Source of the DNA: an uncultured Woeseiaceae bacterium
Lineage (GTDB): Bacteria > Pseudomonadota > Gammaproteobacteria > Steroidobacterales > Woeseiaceae
Direction: 5' to 3'
Assembly: GCA_947259285.1 (NCBI GenBank)
Contig: CAMYMR010000013.1
Span: 1 to 64,000 of the forward strand
DNA: 64,000 nucleotides
Shown in pieces: positions 1 through 9,366 of this stretch (the stretch's first letter is position 1; each line of letters begins with the position of its first letter). A program made the translations under genes and the position numbers. The notes beneath the pieces are model-generated. The model made no database searches. It was not told the origin of the DNA and was given only the letters and a program-made list of their open reading frames with translations.

Positions 1-214
1 CATCAAGGTCGGCATGGTCGGAATCAATGTGCCGCTACCGGTACCCGTGGCCTACCACAGTTTCGGCGGCTGGAAGCGCTCACTGTTCGGCGACCTGTAT
101 GCCTACGGACCCGACAGCGTGCGTTTTTATACGCGTCGCAAGACCATCACGCAGCGCTGGCCCTCGGGCGGCGTACGGGAGAAAGCGCAGTTTTCCTTCC
201 CGGGTCGCCAATAA
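1..214 (+). CDS. mmsA: Methylmalonate-semialdehyde dehydrogenase, C-terminal fragment
   Basis: About 70 C-terminal residues of an aldehyde dehydrogenase; the 5' part lies outside the window. The stretch [20 protein letters not shown] followed by RSLFGD and a [11 protein letters not shown] tail is characteristic of the CoA-acylating methylmalonate-semialdehyde dehydrogenase family (ALDH6), which converts methylmalonate semialdehyde to propionyl-CoA in valine and inositol catabolism. Reading is open from base 2 to the TAA at 212-214. The catalytic cysteine and NAD-binding segments are upstream and cannot be checked. Confidence 0.88.
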   Translation, partial: IKVGMVGINVPLPVPVAYHSFGGWKRSLFGDLYAYGPDSVRFYTRRKTITQRWPSGGVREKAQFSFPGRQ

Positions 215-260
215 CGTTTTCTGCGATACAATCGCGGTCCCGTCCGTTGCGGAGACCGTC

Positions 261-1157
261 ATGAAGAAACTGGTCCTGTTAGTTGTGCTCCTCGGATCGC
301 TGGCATCGGCCGACGAAGCCGCGAGTCCTTTTGCAGCCGTTGAAGTCGCGCCCGGCATCTACCAGCTGGGCAACACCAACGAAGGCTTTGCGCTTAACGT
401 GCCCGAAGACTTTGTCGGCGGCGGCGTCGGGCTGCTCGTCGGCGACGAATACGTCGTACTCATCGACGACGTCATGGAGCCAACGGCACCGGCGCTTCTC
501 GCCAAGGTAGAGGAAATAGCCGGCCGACCAGTGGATTTCGTGATCAACACGCATGCCCATGGCGACCATGTCGGTGGCAACGTCTACGTAAGCAATAGCG
601 GCGCCATTATTGTGTCGCATGACAAGCTGCGGTCTCGCATGGAAGCAGACCCCAAGTTAAATACGGGACCAGGCGCACTGCCGGTAATTACCTTCTCCGA
701 TGAGATGACGTTTCACGTCAACGGCGAGGAAGCCCACGTCTTTCACGTCGCGAATGCCCACACCGACGGTGACGCAGTAATCCACTTCCGGAATGCCAAC
801 GTAATCGCAGCGGGGGATATCAGTTTCCGCGGACTGTTCCCGTTTATCGATCTCGACAGCGGCGGCTCGGTTGCTGGCTACAAGGCGGCAATGCAGAGAC
901 TCATCGATATCTCTGACGACGAGACGAAATTTATTACCGGTCACGGACCGGTTGGCACTCGCGCGGATATCGAGACGGATCTGGCCATGCTCAGCGATGC
1001 GGAAGCGCGCGTAAAGGCACTTCTCGACAAAGGCATGGGCGAAGAGGAAATAGTAGCCGCAAACCCTCTGGCGGAGTACAACGACGAGTACAGCTGGTTC
1101 TTCATCACGACAGAACGAATGACCCGTACCCTTATCCGATCACTCACGACGGACTGA
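261..1157 (+). CDS. Secreted metallo-beta-lactamase-fold hydrolase
   Basis: A 298-residue protein. The start at 261 (MKKLVLLVVLLGSLASA) gives a clear signal peptide; the longer open frame upstream overlaps mmsA. Zinc motif H98-A-H100-G-D102-H103 is visible, followed by further candidate ligands (NAHTDGD, GDISF and a C-terminal TGHGPVG). This set is that of class-B-like MBL-fold hydrolases of the quinoprotein-relay/SoxH group. It is probably a periplasmic zinc hydrolase; the substrate is unknown. It lies 7 bp upstream of an M20 peptidase on the same strand, so the two may be co-transcribed. Confidence 0.8.
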   Translation: MKKLVLLVVLLGSLASADEAASPFAAVEVAPGIYQLGNTNEGFALNVPEDFVGGGVGLLVGDEYVVLIDDVMEPTAPALLAKVEEIAGRPVDFVINTHAHGDHVGGNVYVSNSGAIIVSHDKLRSRMEADPKLNTGPGALPVITFSDEMTFHVNGEEAHVFHVANAHTDGDAVIHFRNANVIAAGDISFRGLFPFIDLDSGGSVAGYKAAMQRLIDISDDETKFITGHGPVGTRADIETDLAMLSDAEARVKALLDKGMGEEEIVAANPLAEYNDEYSWFFITTERMTRTLIRSLTTD

Positions 1158-1164
1158 AAAAACC

Positions 1165-2541
1165 ATGGATAACAGCGTAGCCGCCCGATTTGTCAACGAA
1201 CTTTGGGACTCGTCGATCATTCCGGACTCCTTCGATCCGGACTGGGAGGCGCATGGCCATATGGAAGAAGCGGTCGCAATGCTCGAGAAATGGAGCAAGC
1301 AGCAGCCGATCAAGGGTATGACGGTAGAGATCGTTCGCCTCGAGGGACGCACGCCAATATTGTTCATCGATATCCCGGGACAGTCCGACGACGTCGTCCT
1401 GTTATACGGTCACTATGACAAACAGCCGGAGTTCAGCGGCTGGGACGACGATCTCGATCCCTGGACGCCGGTCATCAAGGACGGCAAGCTTTACGGGCGC
1501 GGCGGTGCCGACGACGGCTACGCAACCTTTGGCTCGCTGACCGCGATTCGGGCACTGCAGGAACAGGGCATTCCGCATGCGCATTGCGTGGTGCTGATCG
1601 AAGGCTGTGAAGAAAGCGGCAGTTTCGACCTGCCCTATTACATGGACCTTCTCGGCGATCGCATCGGCTCGCCGGACCTTGTGGTCTGCCTCGATGCCGA
1701 ATGCGGCAACTACGATCAGCTCTGGTGCACGACATCACTTCGCGGCAACCTGACCGGCACATTGCGCGTCGACGTTTTGACCGAGGGCGTGCATTCCGGC
1801 ACTGCCAGCGGCGTCGTGCCATCGAGCTTCCGCATCGCGCGTCAGCTCATCAGCCGCATCGAAGATGAGAAGAACGGCCAGATACTCCTTGACGGCCTGC
1901 ATGTCGATATCCCCGAGCAACGCCTGGAGCAGGCGCGGCTTGCCGCTGAAACGCTGCAGCAGTCGGTCTACGAGAAATTTCCCTGGGCCATCGATAATCC
2001 CTCGCCGGGCGAACCGCACGATGAGTTACTGCTGGACAATACGTGGCGACCGACACTGGCTGTCACCGGTGCCGAAGGAATGCCGGCGCTGATCGATGCG
2101 GGCAATGTCCTGCTACCCTTCACCACCTTGAAACTTTCGTTCCGGCTGCCGCCGACCTGCAATGCAGGCGAGACCGCAACGATCGTGAAAACGGCGCTCG
2201 AGGCAGATCCACCGCCGCTCGCGAAGGTATCTTTCGAGATCGAATCGAAGATGGCCGGCTGGAACGCGCCTGCCGTCGCCGACTGGCTTGAAGCGTCGAT
2301 GCACAAAGCGTCGAATGCCTTCTTCGGCAAGCCGTCGATGTACATGGGTACGGGCGGCACCATCCCATTCATGGGGATGCTCGGCGAACGCTTTCCGGAG
2401 GCTCAGTTCCTGATAACGGGCTTGCTTGGGCCGAAGTCAAACGCGCATGGACCCAATGAATTCCTGCACATCGAAACCGGCAAACGATTAACGGCCTGTG
2501 TATCGCAGGTTCTGGAGGATCACTACAAGCACCGGGCGTAA
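1165..2541 (+). CDS. M20 family metallopeptidase (dipeptidase-like)
   Basis: 458 residues, cytosolic (no signal peptide). Zinc-peptidase motifs are in order: LLYGHYDKQPE (H83, D85), GRGGADDGY (bridging D116), EGCEESGS (catalytic and metal-binding E149/E150), and a C-terminal SNAHGPNEF segment with the last histidine ligand. Length and the HYDKQP signature match the M20A/CNDP-like dipeptidases rather than the shorter ArgE/DapE enzymes. A lid/dimerisation domain would occupy roughly residues 190-340. It probably hydrolyses dipeptides or N-acyl amino acids. It converges on the next gene with only 7 bp between the stops. Confidence 0.85.
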   Translation: MDNSVAARFVNELWDSSIIPDSFDPDWEAHGHMEEAVAMLEKWSKQQPIKGMTVEIVRLEGRTPILFIDIPGQSDDVVLLYGHYDKQPEFSGWDDDLDPWTPVIKDGKLYGRGGADDGYATFGSLTAIRALQEQGIPHAHCVVLIEGCEESGSFDLPYYMDLLGDRIGSPDLVVCLDAECGNYDQLWCTTSLRGNLTGTLRVDVLTEGVHSGTASGVVPSSFRIARQLISRIEDEKNGQILLDGLHVDIPEQRLEQARLAAETLQQSVYEKFPWAIDNPSPGEPHDELLLDNTWRPTLAVTGAEGMPALIDAGNVLLPFTTLKLSFRLPPTCNAGETATIVKTALEADPPPLAKVSFEIESKMAGWNAPAVADWLEASMHKASNAFFGKPSMYMGTGGTIPFMGMLGERFPEAQFLITGLLGPKSNAHGPNEFLHIETGKRLTACVSQVLEDHYKHRA

Positions 2542-2548
2542 GCTGCCA

Positions 2549-3400
2549 TTATCCGGACCTCTTGTAGGTCAGCGCGGTAATCTGCTCGGATATCAGGCCA
2601 ATCAGGAACATGATGACCGCGGCGCTGATGATCAGCATGCTCATGTTTGTAAAGCGGCCGACCGTGACGTACGTGTAGACGTAGTAACCGACTCCGGTCA
2701 TGAAAAACAGCGCGCTGATTGGCAGAAAGATCTTGAGCGGCGAGTAAAGCGTGGCCACTTTGAAAATGATCGCCATGAAACGAACGCCGTCGTGAATCGG
2801 CCGTATGTGACTTTTGCCAACGCGCTTTGCCGCCTTGATCGGCACGTAACAGACGGGATACCCCGATCGAAAAAAAGCCATCGTTATTGTCGTCGGATAG
2901 GAAAAACCGTTCGGCAGCAAATACAGGAATTCCTTGAACAGACTGGCCCGAGCGGCCCTGAATCCGGACGTCAGGTCCGGAATACGGCGTCCCGTCAATA
3001 AGGACGCGATGCCGTTATAGACGCCGTTTGCGAACAGCCGCCCCATGTTGGCGTGCGAGCCGGTATCTCGTGCACCGACAGCCATGTGGTAACCCTGGTC
3101 GAGCTTCTCCAGCAACGATGCAAGCTCGGTCGGATCATGCTGGCCATCGCCGTCCATCAGAGCGATGATATCTCCCGTGGCCGTTCTCGCTCCGGTCTTT
3201 ACGGCCGCGCCGTTGCCAAGACTCTCGGGGTGCTGCACGACAAAAGCGCTGGCGCCCCTTGCGACGTCGACGGTGTCGTCAGTTGAACCATCATCAACGA
3301 CAATAATCTCCGCATCCGGAAAGGATGCTCTTGCCGTCGTGACGACGGTCCCGATTGTGGCCGCTTCGTTCTTGGCGGGAATGACGATCGATAAAGACAT
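2549..3400 (-). CDS. Family 2 glycosyltransferase with two C-terminal TM helices
   Basis: 283 residues. The N-terminal GT-A domain shows SLSIVIPAKNE, VVDDGSTDDT and the metal-binding DGD (D83, D85) in MDGDGQHDP, as in dolichol/undecaprenyl-phosphate sugar transferases (DPM1/GtrB group). Two hydrophobic helices at about residues 225-248 and 253-275 anchor it in the inner membrane. It probably moves a sugar from a nucleotide donor to polyprenyl phosphate; the acceptor is inferred only from family. It follows oadB on the same strand (48 bp gap), which looks accidental rather than functional. Confidence 0.82.
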   Translation of the reverse strand: MSLSIVIPAKNEAATIGTVVTTARASFPDAEIIVVDDGSTDDTVDVARGASAFVVQHPESLGNGAAVKTGARTATGDIIALMDGDGQHDPTELASLLEKLDQGYHMAVGARDTGSHANMGRLFANGVYNGIASLLTGRRIPDLTSGFRAARASLFKEFLYLLPNGFSYPTTITMAFFRSGYPVCYVPIKAAKRVGKSHIRPIHDGVRFMAIIFKVATLYSPLKIFLPISALFFMTGVGYYVYTYVTVGRFTNMSMLIISAAVIMFLIGLISEQITALTYKRSG

Positions 3401-3448
3401 GATATTCGTTTCCGGATTAGAGGCTGGCCACCACCTTCTGGCACTTGC

Positions 3449-4579
3449 TCACGAAGCAAACATTATCATGATGCCGGCCGCGACGGCGGAACCGATCACA
3501 CCGGCTACATTGGGTCCCATGGCATGCATCAGGAGAATGTTGTGCGGGTTGGCATCGAGGCCCACCTTGTTTGCCACCCGCGCCGCCATCGGAACCGCAG
3601 ACACGCCGGCCGCGCCGATCAAAGGATTGATTGGCTGGGTGGATATCTTGTTCAGCAGCTTACCCATGATTACGCCACTTGCGGTACCGATTGCAAAGGC
3701 GACCATGCCGAGCACGAGTATGCCCAGCGTGCTCGGCACGAGGAACTGCTCCGCGCTCAGCTTTGAACCCACGGCTAAGCCTAAGAATATGGTGACAATG
3801 TTGATGAGCGCATTCTGTGTCGTGTTGGAAAGCCGCTCGACGACGCCGCACTCACGCATCAGGTTGCCGAAACACAGCATGCCGAGCAGCGGCGCCGCGG
3901 ACGGCAAAAGAAGCGCGACCAGCAGCAACAAGAGTAAAGGAAAAATAATCCGCTCCGCCGTCGATACTTCACGCAGCTGTACCATTTCAATCTTGCGTTC
4001 TGACTCAGTCGTCAGCAATTTCATGATGGGAGGCTGAATCAGCGGCACCAACGCCATGTACGAATAGGCGGCAACGGCGATTGCGCCCAGCAAGTTGGGA
4101 GCAAGCTGTCCCGCAACGTAGATTGCCGTCGGTCCGTCTGCGCCGCCGATGATGCCAATGGCGGCTGCTTCACGCAGCGAAAAGTCCATGACGCCCAACT
4201 GGGTAAGGCCCAACGCACCCAGCAATGTGGCGAATATACCGAACTGCGCAGCAGCGCCGAGGAACAGCGTTCGTGGATTGGCAAGCAGCGGTCCGAAGTC
4301 CGTCAACGCACCGACACCCATGAAGATGATCAGCGGAAACGCCCCGGTCTCGATGCCAACAATGTAAGACAGGTGCAACAGTCCGTCGCCCGTAGCGATC
4401 TCGACGCCGGGAATATTGCTCAGCAGGCCGCCGAAACCGATGGTGACCAGGAGCAGCGGCTCGAACCTGCGGACTATGCCTAAGTAAAGCAGCAGCAAAC
4501 AAACGCCGAGCATAACGAGTTGCCCAGCCCCGATCTGATAAAGACCTGAACCGGTCCAGATTTGCTCAACGAGTTCCAA
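3449..4579 (-). CDS. oadB: Na+-translocating decarboxylase beta subunit
   Basis: 376 residues, almost wholly hydrophobic (about ten membrane spans), with family-specific stretches [25 protein letters not shown] and [19 protein letters not shown]. This is the carboxybiotin decarboxylase and sodium channel of the oxaloacetate decarboxylase/methylmalonyl-CoA decarboxylase family; it couples CO2 release from carboxybiotin to Na+ export across the inner membrane. It lies 14 bp downstream of oadA in the usual gamma-alpha-beta order. Length is at the short end of the usual range (about 375-435). Confidence 0.95.
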   Translation of the reverse strand: MELVEQIWTGSGLYQIGAGQLVMLGVCLLLLYLGIVRRFEPLLLVTIGFGGLLSNIPGVEIATGDGLLHLSYIVGIETGAFPLIIFMGVGALTDFGPLLANPRTLFLGAAAQFGIFATLLGALGLTQLGVMDFSLREAAAIGIIGGADGPTAIYVAGQLAPNLLGAIAVAAYSYMALVPLIQPPIMKLLTTESERKIEMVQLREVSTAERIIFPLLLLLLVALLLPSAAPLLGMLCFGNLMRECGVVERLSNTTQNALINIVTIFLGLAVGSKLSAEQFLVPSTLGILVLGMVAFAIGTASGVIMGKLLNKISTQPINPLIGAAGVSAVPMAARVANKVGLDANPHNILLMHAMGPNVAGVIGSAVAAGIMIMFAS

Positions 4580-4593
4580 GGATCAGCCTGCCG

Positions 4594-6363
4594 TCAACCG
4601 ATCGCGACGAGGTCGTCGCCAACTTTGACGGCATCGCCCTCGCGCACGAATACGTCAGTTACGGTCCCGGCTCGCGGCGCAACGACCGCCGTCTCCATTT
4701 TCATGGCCTCGACGACCAGCAGCGGATCCCCCTGGCTGACGGTCGTGCCCGGCGCGACGTGTACTTTAAAAATGTTGCCGGCGAGCACCGCTTTTACCGC
4801 CTCTCCGGACACTGTCGGTGCGGCGGCTTTGGCGGGCGCGGGGCTGACGTCCGCAAGCTGACCACTCTCTGCCACTTCGACCGTGAATTGCTTGCCGTTG
4901 ACTCGTACCGAGTAAACGCCGGAACCCGTCGAGCTCGCAGACACTGGTGCGGCGGGTGTCTCCGGCTCTGCGTCGGGAGCCGGCTCGAATGCACTCGGGT
5001 CGTCTCGATTCTCGAGAAATTTCAGGCCGATTTGCGGAAACAGCGCATAGGTCAGGACATCGTCGACAACGTCGTCGGCCAGTCGGATATCCTTCTCTTT
5101 GGCCAGGCGCATGAGTTCGTCCGTCTGGTGTTCCAGTTCCGGGTCCAACAGATCGGCCGGCCTGCAGGTTACCGGATCGGCGCCTTCAAGCACCTTCGCC
5201 TGCAAGGACTTGTCCACCTCCGTCGGCGTTACGCCGTATTCACCTTTCAATATGCCGGCGGTTTCCTTGGTGATGTTGGCGTAACGCGAGCCGGACAGGA
5301 CATTGATGACCGCCTGCGTTCCGACGATCTGCGATGTAGGCGTGACCAGCGGTAACATGCCGAGGTCCTTACGCACGCGCGGTATTTCTTCGAGCACGTC
5401 GTCGAGCTTATCCCCGGCATTCTGCTCGCGAAGCTGGTTTTCGAGGTTGGTCAGCATGCCGCCGGGCACCTGAGCGACCAGAATACGTGAGTCAACGCCT
5501 TTGAGCGCGCCCTCGAATTTGGCGTATTTCTTTCGGACCTCACGAAAGTACGCCGCGATTTCCTCGATCAGGACAATGTCGAGACCCGTGTCTCTGTCGG
5601 TCCCCTCGAGTATTGCCACCAGCGACTCGGTCGGCGAGTGACCGTACGTCATGCTCATTGACGACACCGACGTATCGATATTATCGATCCCCGCCTCGGC
5701 CGCTTTGACGCAGGTCGCGGTTGATAGTCCGGTCGTCGCGTGACACTGCATGTGAATGGGAATGTCGACCGCCTCCTTCAGGCGACTCACAAGCTCGAAC
5801 GCAACGTAAGGACGCAGCAGTCCGGCCATGTCTTTGATGCAGATGGAGTGCGCGCCCATGTCCTCGATGCGCCGGCCCATATCGACCCAGAGATCGACCG
5901 TGTGGACCTCGCTTACGGTATACGACATCGTTCCCTGCGCGTGTTTGCCGACTGCCAACGTCGCTTTGACAGCCGTTTCGAGGTTTCGGAGATCATTCAG
6001 CGCATCGAATATGCGAAAAACATCGACACCGTTGACAGCACAGCGTTCGACAAACTTCTCGACGAGGTCATCTGCGTAGTGCCGATAGCCGAGAATGTTC
6101 TGGCCGCGAAACAACATTTGCTGCGGCGTATTCGGCATCGCGGCTTTCAGACGTCGAATGCGCTCCCAGGGGTCTTCGCCGAGATAACGAATACAGGCAT
6201 CGAACGTCGCTCCGCCCCAGGATTCCAGTGACCAGAAGCCTACCCGGTCGAGCTTCTCGGCGATCGGCAGCATGTCGTCGATGCGCATGCGTGTCGCCAA
6301 CAGGCTCTGATGACCGTCTCGCAGCACCAGTTCGGTTATTCCGAGGGGGTTCTTATTACTCAT
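4594..6363 (-). CDS. oadA: Oxaloacetate decarboxylase alpha subunit with biotin domain
   Basis: 589 residues. The N-terminal carboxyltransferase TIM barrel carries [25 protein letters not shown] and [10 protein letters not shown] (metal-binding His motif). A conserved carboxylase helical domain follows, then a Pro/Ala-rich linker (about residues 470-520). The C-terminal biotinyl domain has EAMKMET with the biotinylation lysine at residue 555. It transfers CO2 from oxaloacetate to biotin; the carboxybiotin is then decarboxylated by OadB with Na+ pumping. Full length, with an ATG start and 20 bp between it and oadG upstream. Confidence 0.96.
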   Translation of the reverse strand: MSNKNPLGITELVLRDGHQSLLATRMRIDDMLPIAEKLDRVGFWSLESWGGATFDACIRYLGEDPWERIRRLKAAMPNTPQQMLFRGQNILGYRHYADDLVEKFVERCAVNGVDVFRIFDALNDLRNLETAVKATLAVGKHAQGTMSYTVSEVHTVDLWVDMGRRIEDMGAHSICIKDMAGLLRPYVAFELVSRLKEAVDIPIHMQCHATTGLSTATCVKAAEAGIDNIDTSVSSMSMTYGHSPTESLVAILEGTDRDTGLDIVLIEEIAAYFREVRKKYAKFEGALKGVDSRILVAQVPGGMLTNLENQLREQNAGDKLDDVLEEIPRVRKDLGMLPLVTPTSQIVGTQAVINVLSGSRYANITKETAGILKGEYGVTPTEVDKSLQAKVLEGADPVTCRPADLLDPELEHQTDELMRLAKEKDIRLADDVVDDVLTYALFPQIGLKFLENRDDPSAFEPAPDAEPETPAAPVSASSTGSGVYSVRVNGKQFTVEVAESGQLADVSPAPAKAAAPTVSGEAVKAVLAGNIFKVHVAPGTTVSQGDPLLVVEAMKMETAVVAPRAGTVTDVFVREGDAVKVGDDLVAIG

Positions 6364-6383
6364 CGACTACCGTTCTCGGGATC

Positions 6384-6599
6384 TTAAGGTTGGGGCTTTC
6401 GATGTTGACTTATCGCCGCCGTTATCGCGGCGATTTCCTCGTCGCTGGCGCCCGCTGCATCAGCCGGCGGCGGCAAGAAGTGTTGAACAACGCGCGCCAT
6501 CAGCGACATTCCGGCGACCAGCAGCGTCAGGAAAACAAACACGGTGCCCATCCCGACGAGCATAAGCATAATTCCCTGGTCGAGCAGTGATGGCGGCAT
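6384..6599 (-). CDS. oadG: Decarboxylase gamma subunit (OadG family)
   Basis: 71 residues from the ATG at 6599, which lies behind a CCAGGA-type ribosome site. It shows the standard OadG plan: one membrane helix (IMLMLVGMGTVFVFLTLLVA) and a short cytosolic tail that is proline-rich and then acidic. The gamma subunit assembles the alpha and beta subunits. An in-frame ATG at 6662 would add 21 residues that do not resemble the family. It is the first gene of the oadGAB operon. Confidence 0.85.
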   Translation of the reverse strand: MPPSLLDQGIMLMLVGMGTVFVFLTLLVAGMSLMARVVQHFLPPPADAAGASDEEIAAITAAISQHRKPQP

Positions 6600-6769
6600 T
6601 GAAATCCTGGCGCGCGGTTGCGAAACGCCGATTATACTGAATCCAGTGGCCCAACATAGCATTGCTGACGACGGGCGATCGCGGAAACGACGACAGGTCG
6701 GCCGAACATGCGTTCAAGGTTTTTTGAGCTATGCGTGATCGACTTCCGCTCACGCTGTGGTGTCGGGAC

Positions 6770-7435
6770 TTAGAAGATCGGCTTTGCCACGCCAAAATAC
6801 GCCACCGTTGCGATAACAACCCAGTTGACGTATCCGAGCCCACGTCCGAGTGCCAGCTGCACATTGACCCTGGCCTCCGCCTCCGGGTTCGGCCCTGCAA
6901 CCAGCGTGCGGAACGAGTCGGCCAGCTTACGCATGTTGATCCGCAGCGTAAGCCCGATGATCAGCGCAACTCCGTACAGGGAAACTTTGGCGGCATACCA
7001 TGGCGCCGTAAACGGCCAGCCCGTGACGATCGAATAGATGCCGAAAATCAATAACAATGCGATCACCACGTAACGAAACGACTCATCGATTCTCGTGAGT
7101 TTTGCGCCCAGATCGGTATCGCTATTGAAGAAAGCGCCGAACGTGATCGACAGCCAGCCTGCGACAAGAACCCACATGCCGACGATCCAGGGACCCTGCA
7201 GCGGCTGCACGTTGAGCAAAGCGCCCATATGCAGCCCAATAGGCAGCAGCAGAATAATACTTGCGCGCGGCAGGATATCGATCCGGTAGGCCGTCTCCAT
7301 ATGGCGCTGACGTTCTTCGGGAGTCAGTTTTGTGTCCGCAGTGGGCCGCAACGCATTAAATGCTCCCCATTCACCGCCTAGCCAGTAGGCCATGGCGATA
7401 ATATGCACCCACTTCAGAAACAGGTAAGTCGTCAT
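6770..7435 (-). CDS. Integral membrane protein of unknown function
   Basis: 221 residues, about five or six predicted membrane helices. It opens with FLKWVHIIAMAYWLGGEWG, a first helix with a central histidine that recalls CopD/DUF2269-type membrane proteins. An internal cytosolic loop, ERQRHMETAYRIDILPR, follows. No catalytic motif is recognised. It stands alone on the minus strand between oadG and the UreH-like gene. Copper- or heme-related function would be a guess from the first helix only. Confidence 0.6.
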   Translation of the reverse strand: MTTYLFLKWVHIIAMAYWLGGEWGAFNALRPTADTKLTPEERQRHMETAYRIDILPRASIILLLPIGLHMGALLNVQPLQGPWIVGMWVLVAGWLSITFGAFFNSDTDLGAKLTRIDESFRYVVIALLLIFGIYSIVTGWPFTAPWYAAKVSLYGVALIIGLTLRINMRKLADSFRTLVAGPNPEAEARVNVQLALGRGLGYVNWVVIATVAYFGVAKPIF

Positions 7436-7773
7436 TCAATATTCTCCGATTCCGCCACCGGGAAAACGTTCGACCGTTGGCTCCTGACCCGACTCCCGCG
7501 AGGCTCCGTCGGCGCAGGTCCAGCCGTTCCGGCTCCTTCGGATAACCTAGATCCCCCTGGATCGCACCATGATATAAAAAACTTCCCTTTACGGGTATCA
7601 CAGTCGCTGAAACGATCGGGCTACACGGACCTGGCGACCCGCCGGGCTATCGTCGCGACATCATTACAGCTGTCGTGACTGCAGACTCGATTTACCGTTT
7701 CGCCCAGAGTGAACATTTCGATTTTAAGTGCAGAAAGCTCACTCATGCTCTCGTCAATCACTCTCTGCAGTGA
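7436..7773. other. Intergenic region without recognisable gene
   Basis: 338 bp between two minus-strand membrane-protein genes. I see no conserved coding frame, tRNA or strong hairpin. It should hold the promoter of the 6770-7435 gene; no convincing -35/-10 pair was picked out. Confidence 0.5.
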
Positions 7774-8481
7774 CTACAAGCCTATAAATGTAATAGCGCC
7801 GCCGCAGGCGGCGACCGATGCGCCGGCGACGGCGTGCTCCCAGCGACCCAGCGAAGGTAGTTTCAGCTTGCTCAGTCCCGCGCTTGTCAATGCGACTGCG
7901 GCGACCATGGTCATCAGCGTCACCAGACCGAATACCATCGCAACGGCGACAACCAGCCAGCCGCTCTGCTGCGCCGCCGGGTACATAAAGAGTGGAATCA
8001 AGGCTTCGCACGGACCAAGCACGAAGATGATGAAGATCGCCCAGGGCGTTATCGACGTTCGTGATCGCTCATCATGGACGTGCAGATGGTCTCGGTGGTG
8101 GTCGTGCTCATGTACGTGCACCACATCGTCATGCGCGTGAGCGTGCGTATGCCGGTGCGTCCGCCCAGCCTGGCGCAATCCCCAGGCGAAATACATCAGG
8201 CCGAACGCCAGCAACGCCCATCCCGCAACGTCGCCTCGCAATCCCTCGATCGACTCGAGCGAGAGCAGCTGGGCGCCGAGCATCAGGCCCACGGCACCGA
8301 TGATGACCGAACTCAGCACGTGCCCAATACCGCAAAGGACGGTTACTCTGAGTGTCTTGGGCAGGCTCCAGCCTCGCGCCTTGCCCATCGCCGTGAAAAC
8401 GACGTAATGATCGGGGCCCAGGATCGTGTGCAGGAACGCGATCGACGCGGCGGTCAGCAGCAGAATCTGGGACTCGTTCAT
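7774..8481 (-). CDS. UreH/HupE-like metal transporter with His-rich loop
   Basis: 235 residues, about six membrane helices. It opens with AASIAFLHTILGPDHYVVF, resembling the HxxDxDH-type first helix of the UreH/NicO nickel-cobalt family (here LGPDHY). Between helices 3 and 4 lies a loop of roughly 34 residues dominated by His and Asp (HRHTHAHAHDD, HVHEHDHHRDHLHVH), the kind of metal-sensing loop found in RcnA. A role in Ni/Co/Zn transport is inferred. A nickel link to the hyp genes 35 kb away is possible but unproven. No cobalamin- or nickel-riboswitch structure was seen upstream. Confidence 0.7.
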   Translation of the reverse strand: MNESQILLLTAASIAFLHTILGPDHYVVFTAMGKARGWSLPKTLRVTVLCGIGHVLSSVIIGAVGLMLGAQLLSLESIEGLRGDVAGWALLAFGLMYFAWGLRQAGRTHRHTHAHAHDDVVHVHEHDHHRDHLHVHDERSRTSITPWAIFIIFVLGPCEALIPLFMYPAAQQSGWLVVAVAMVFGLVTLMTMVAAVALTSAGLSKLKLPSLGRWEHAVAGASVAACGGAITFIGL

Positions 8482-8571
8482 TATGACAGGTTAGCGCGGA
8501 CCCTCGTCCGGGCGCGATAGGTATTTACCTTTAGCGTCGCTCATTGCGTCCCGGTCAGGCAAAATCGGGCT

Positions 8572-9327
8572 ATGAGTCAATTCCGTCAAATACGGTATGT
8601 CCTGGTCGTATCGGCGGCGCTGTTGCTGGCGGCGTGCGCGACGGTCCCTCGCACCCAGGTCGTCGCCGTCGACGATAGCAGGGAGTGCGTCGTGCTGCTG
8701 CACGGGCTGAATCGAAGCTGGCGCGCCATGCGCGCGATGGCTGACGCCCTGCAGCTTGCCGGCTTCACGACCGCGAACGTCGACTACCCCTCGCAGGCGG
8801 GCCCTATCGAGGAAATCGCGCCGCTCGCGGTCGGCACCGGTCTCACGGAATGCCGCGCCACCGGCGCCAAACGTATCCACTTCGTCACGCACTCGATCGG
8901 CGGCATATTGTTGCGCTATCAGCACGATCGCGAACCCATACCGGACCTGGGTCGGGTGGTCATGCTTGGCCCGCCGAATCAGGGCAGCGAGGTCGTCGAC
9001 ATCGCGCAGGACTGGCCCGGGATGACGCTGTTCAGCGGATCAGCCGGACTGCAGCTGGGCACCGGCGAAGGCAGCATTCCGTCGCGCCTGGGTCCCGTCG
9101 ACTTCGAACTGGGTGTCATCGCCGGCACCGGCACGATCAACCCGTGGATGTCGGCCATGTTGCCCGATGAAGATGACGGCAAGGTCACGGTCGTCGCAAC
9201 CCAGGTTGACGGCATGGACGACTTTCTCATCGTCGGCCGCTCGCATCGTTTCATAACGACTGGCGACATCGTGTTTCGCAATACAGCGTCCTTCCTCAAG
9301 ACGGGTGAGTTCGTCGATACCGATTAA
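8572..9327 (+). CDS. Alpha/beta-hydrolase (lipase-like) lipoprotein
   Basis: 251 residues. A lipoprotein signal ends in LLLAACA (lipobox cysteine about residue 23). The hydrolase fold shows LLHGLNRSWRAM (oxyanion strand), a nucleophile elbow THSIGG with Ser108, and LGPPNQGSEV after the following strand, as in secreted triacylglycerol lipase/PGAP1-like esterases. The catalytic His is probably in GRSHRFI near the C terminus. Likely a periplasmic or outer-membrane-anchored esterase. It converges on creD. Confidence 0.8.
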   Translation: MSQFRQIRYVLVVSAALLLAACATVPRTQVVAVDDSRECVVLLHGLNRSWRAMRAMADALQLAGFTTANVDYPSQAGPIEEIAPLAVGTGLTECRATGAKRIHFVTHSIGGILLRYQHDREPIPDLGRVVMLGPPNQGSEVVDIAQDWPGMTLFSGSAGLQLGTGEGSIPSRLGPVDFELGVIAGTGTINPWMSAMLPDEDDGKVTVVATQVDGMDDFLIVGRSHRFITTGDIVFRNTASFLKTGEFVDTD

Positions 9328-9366
9328 GGCTGCAAACCGCGCCTGCGTCAGGCCGGCCGTTGTCGA

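Noticed and set aside
8482..8571. Possible metal or cobalamin riboswitch before the UreH-like gene
   Set aside because: Only about 90 bp, no B12-box-like or conserved helix pattern seen.
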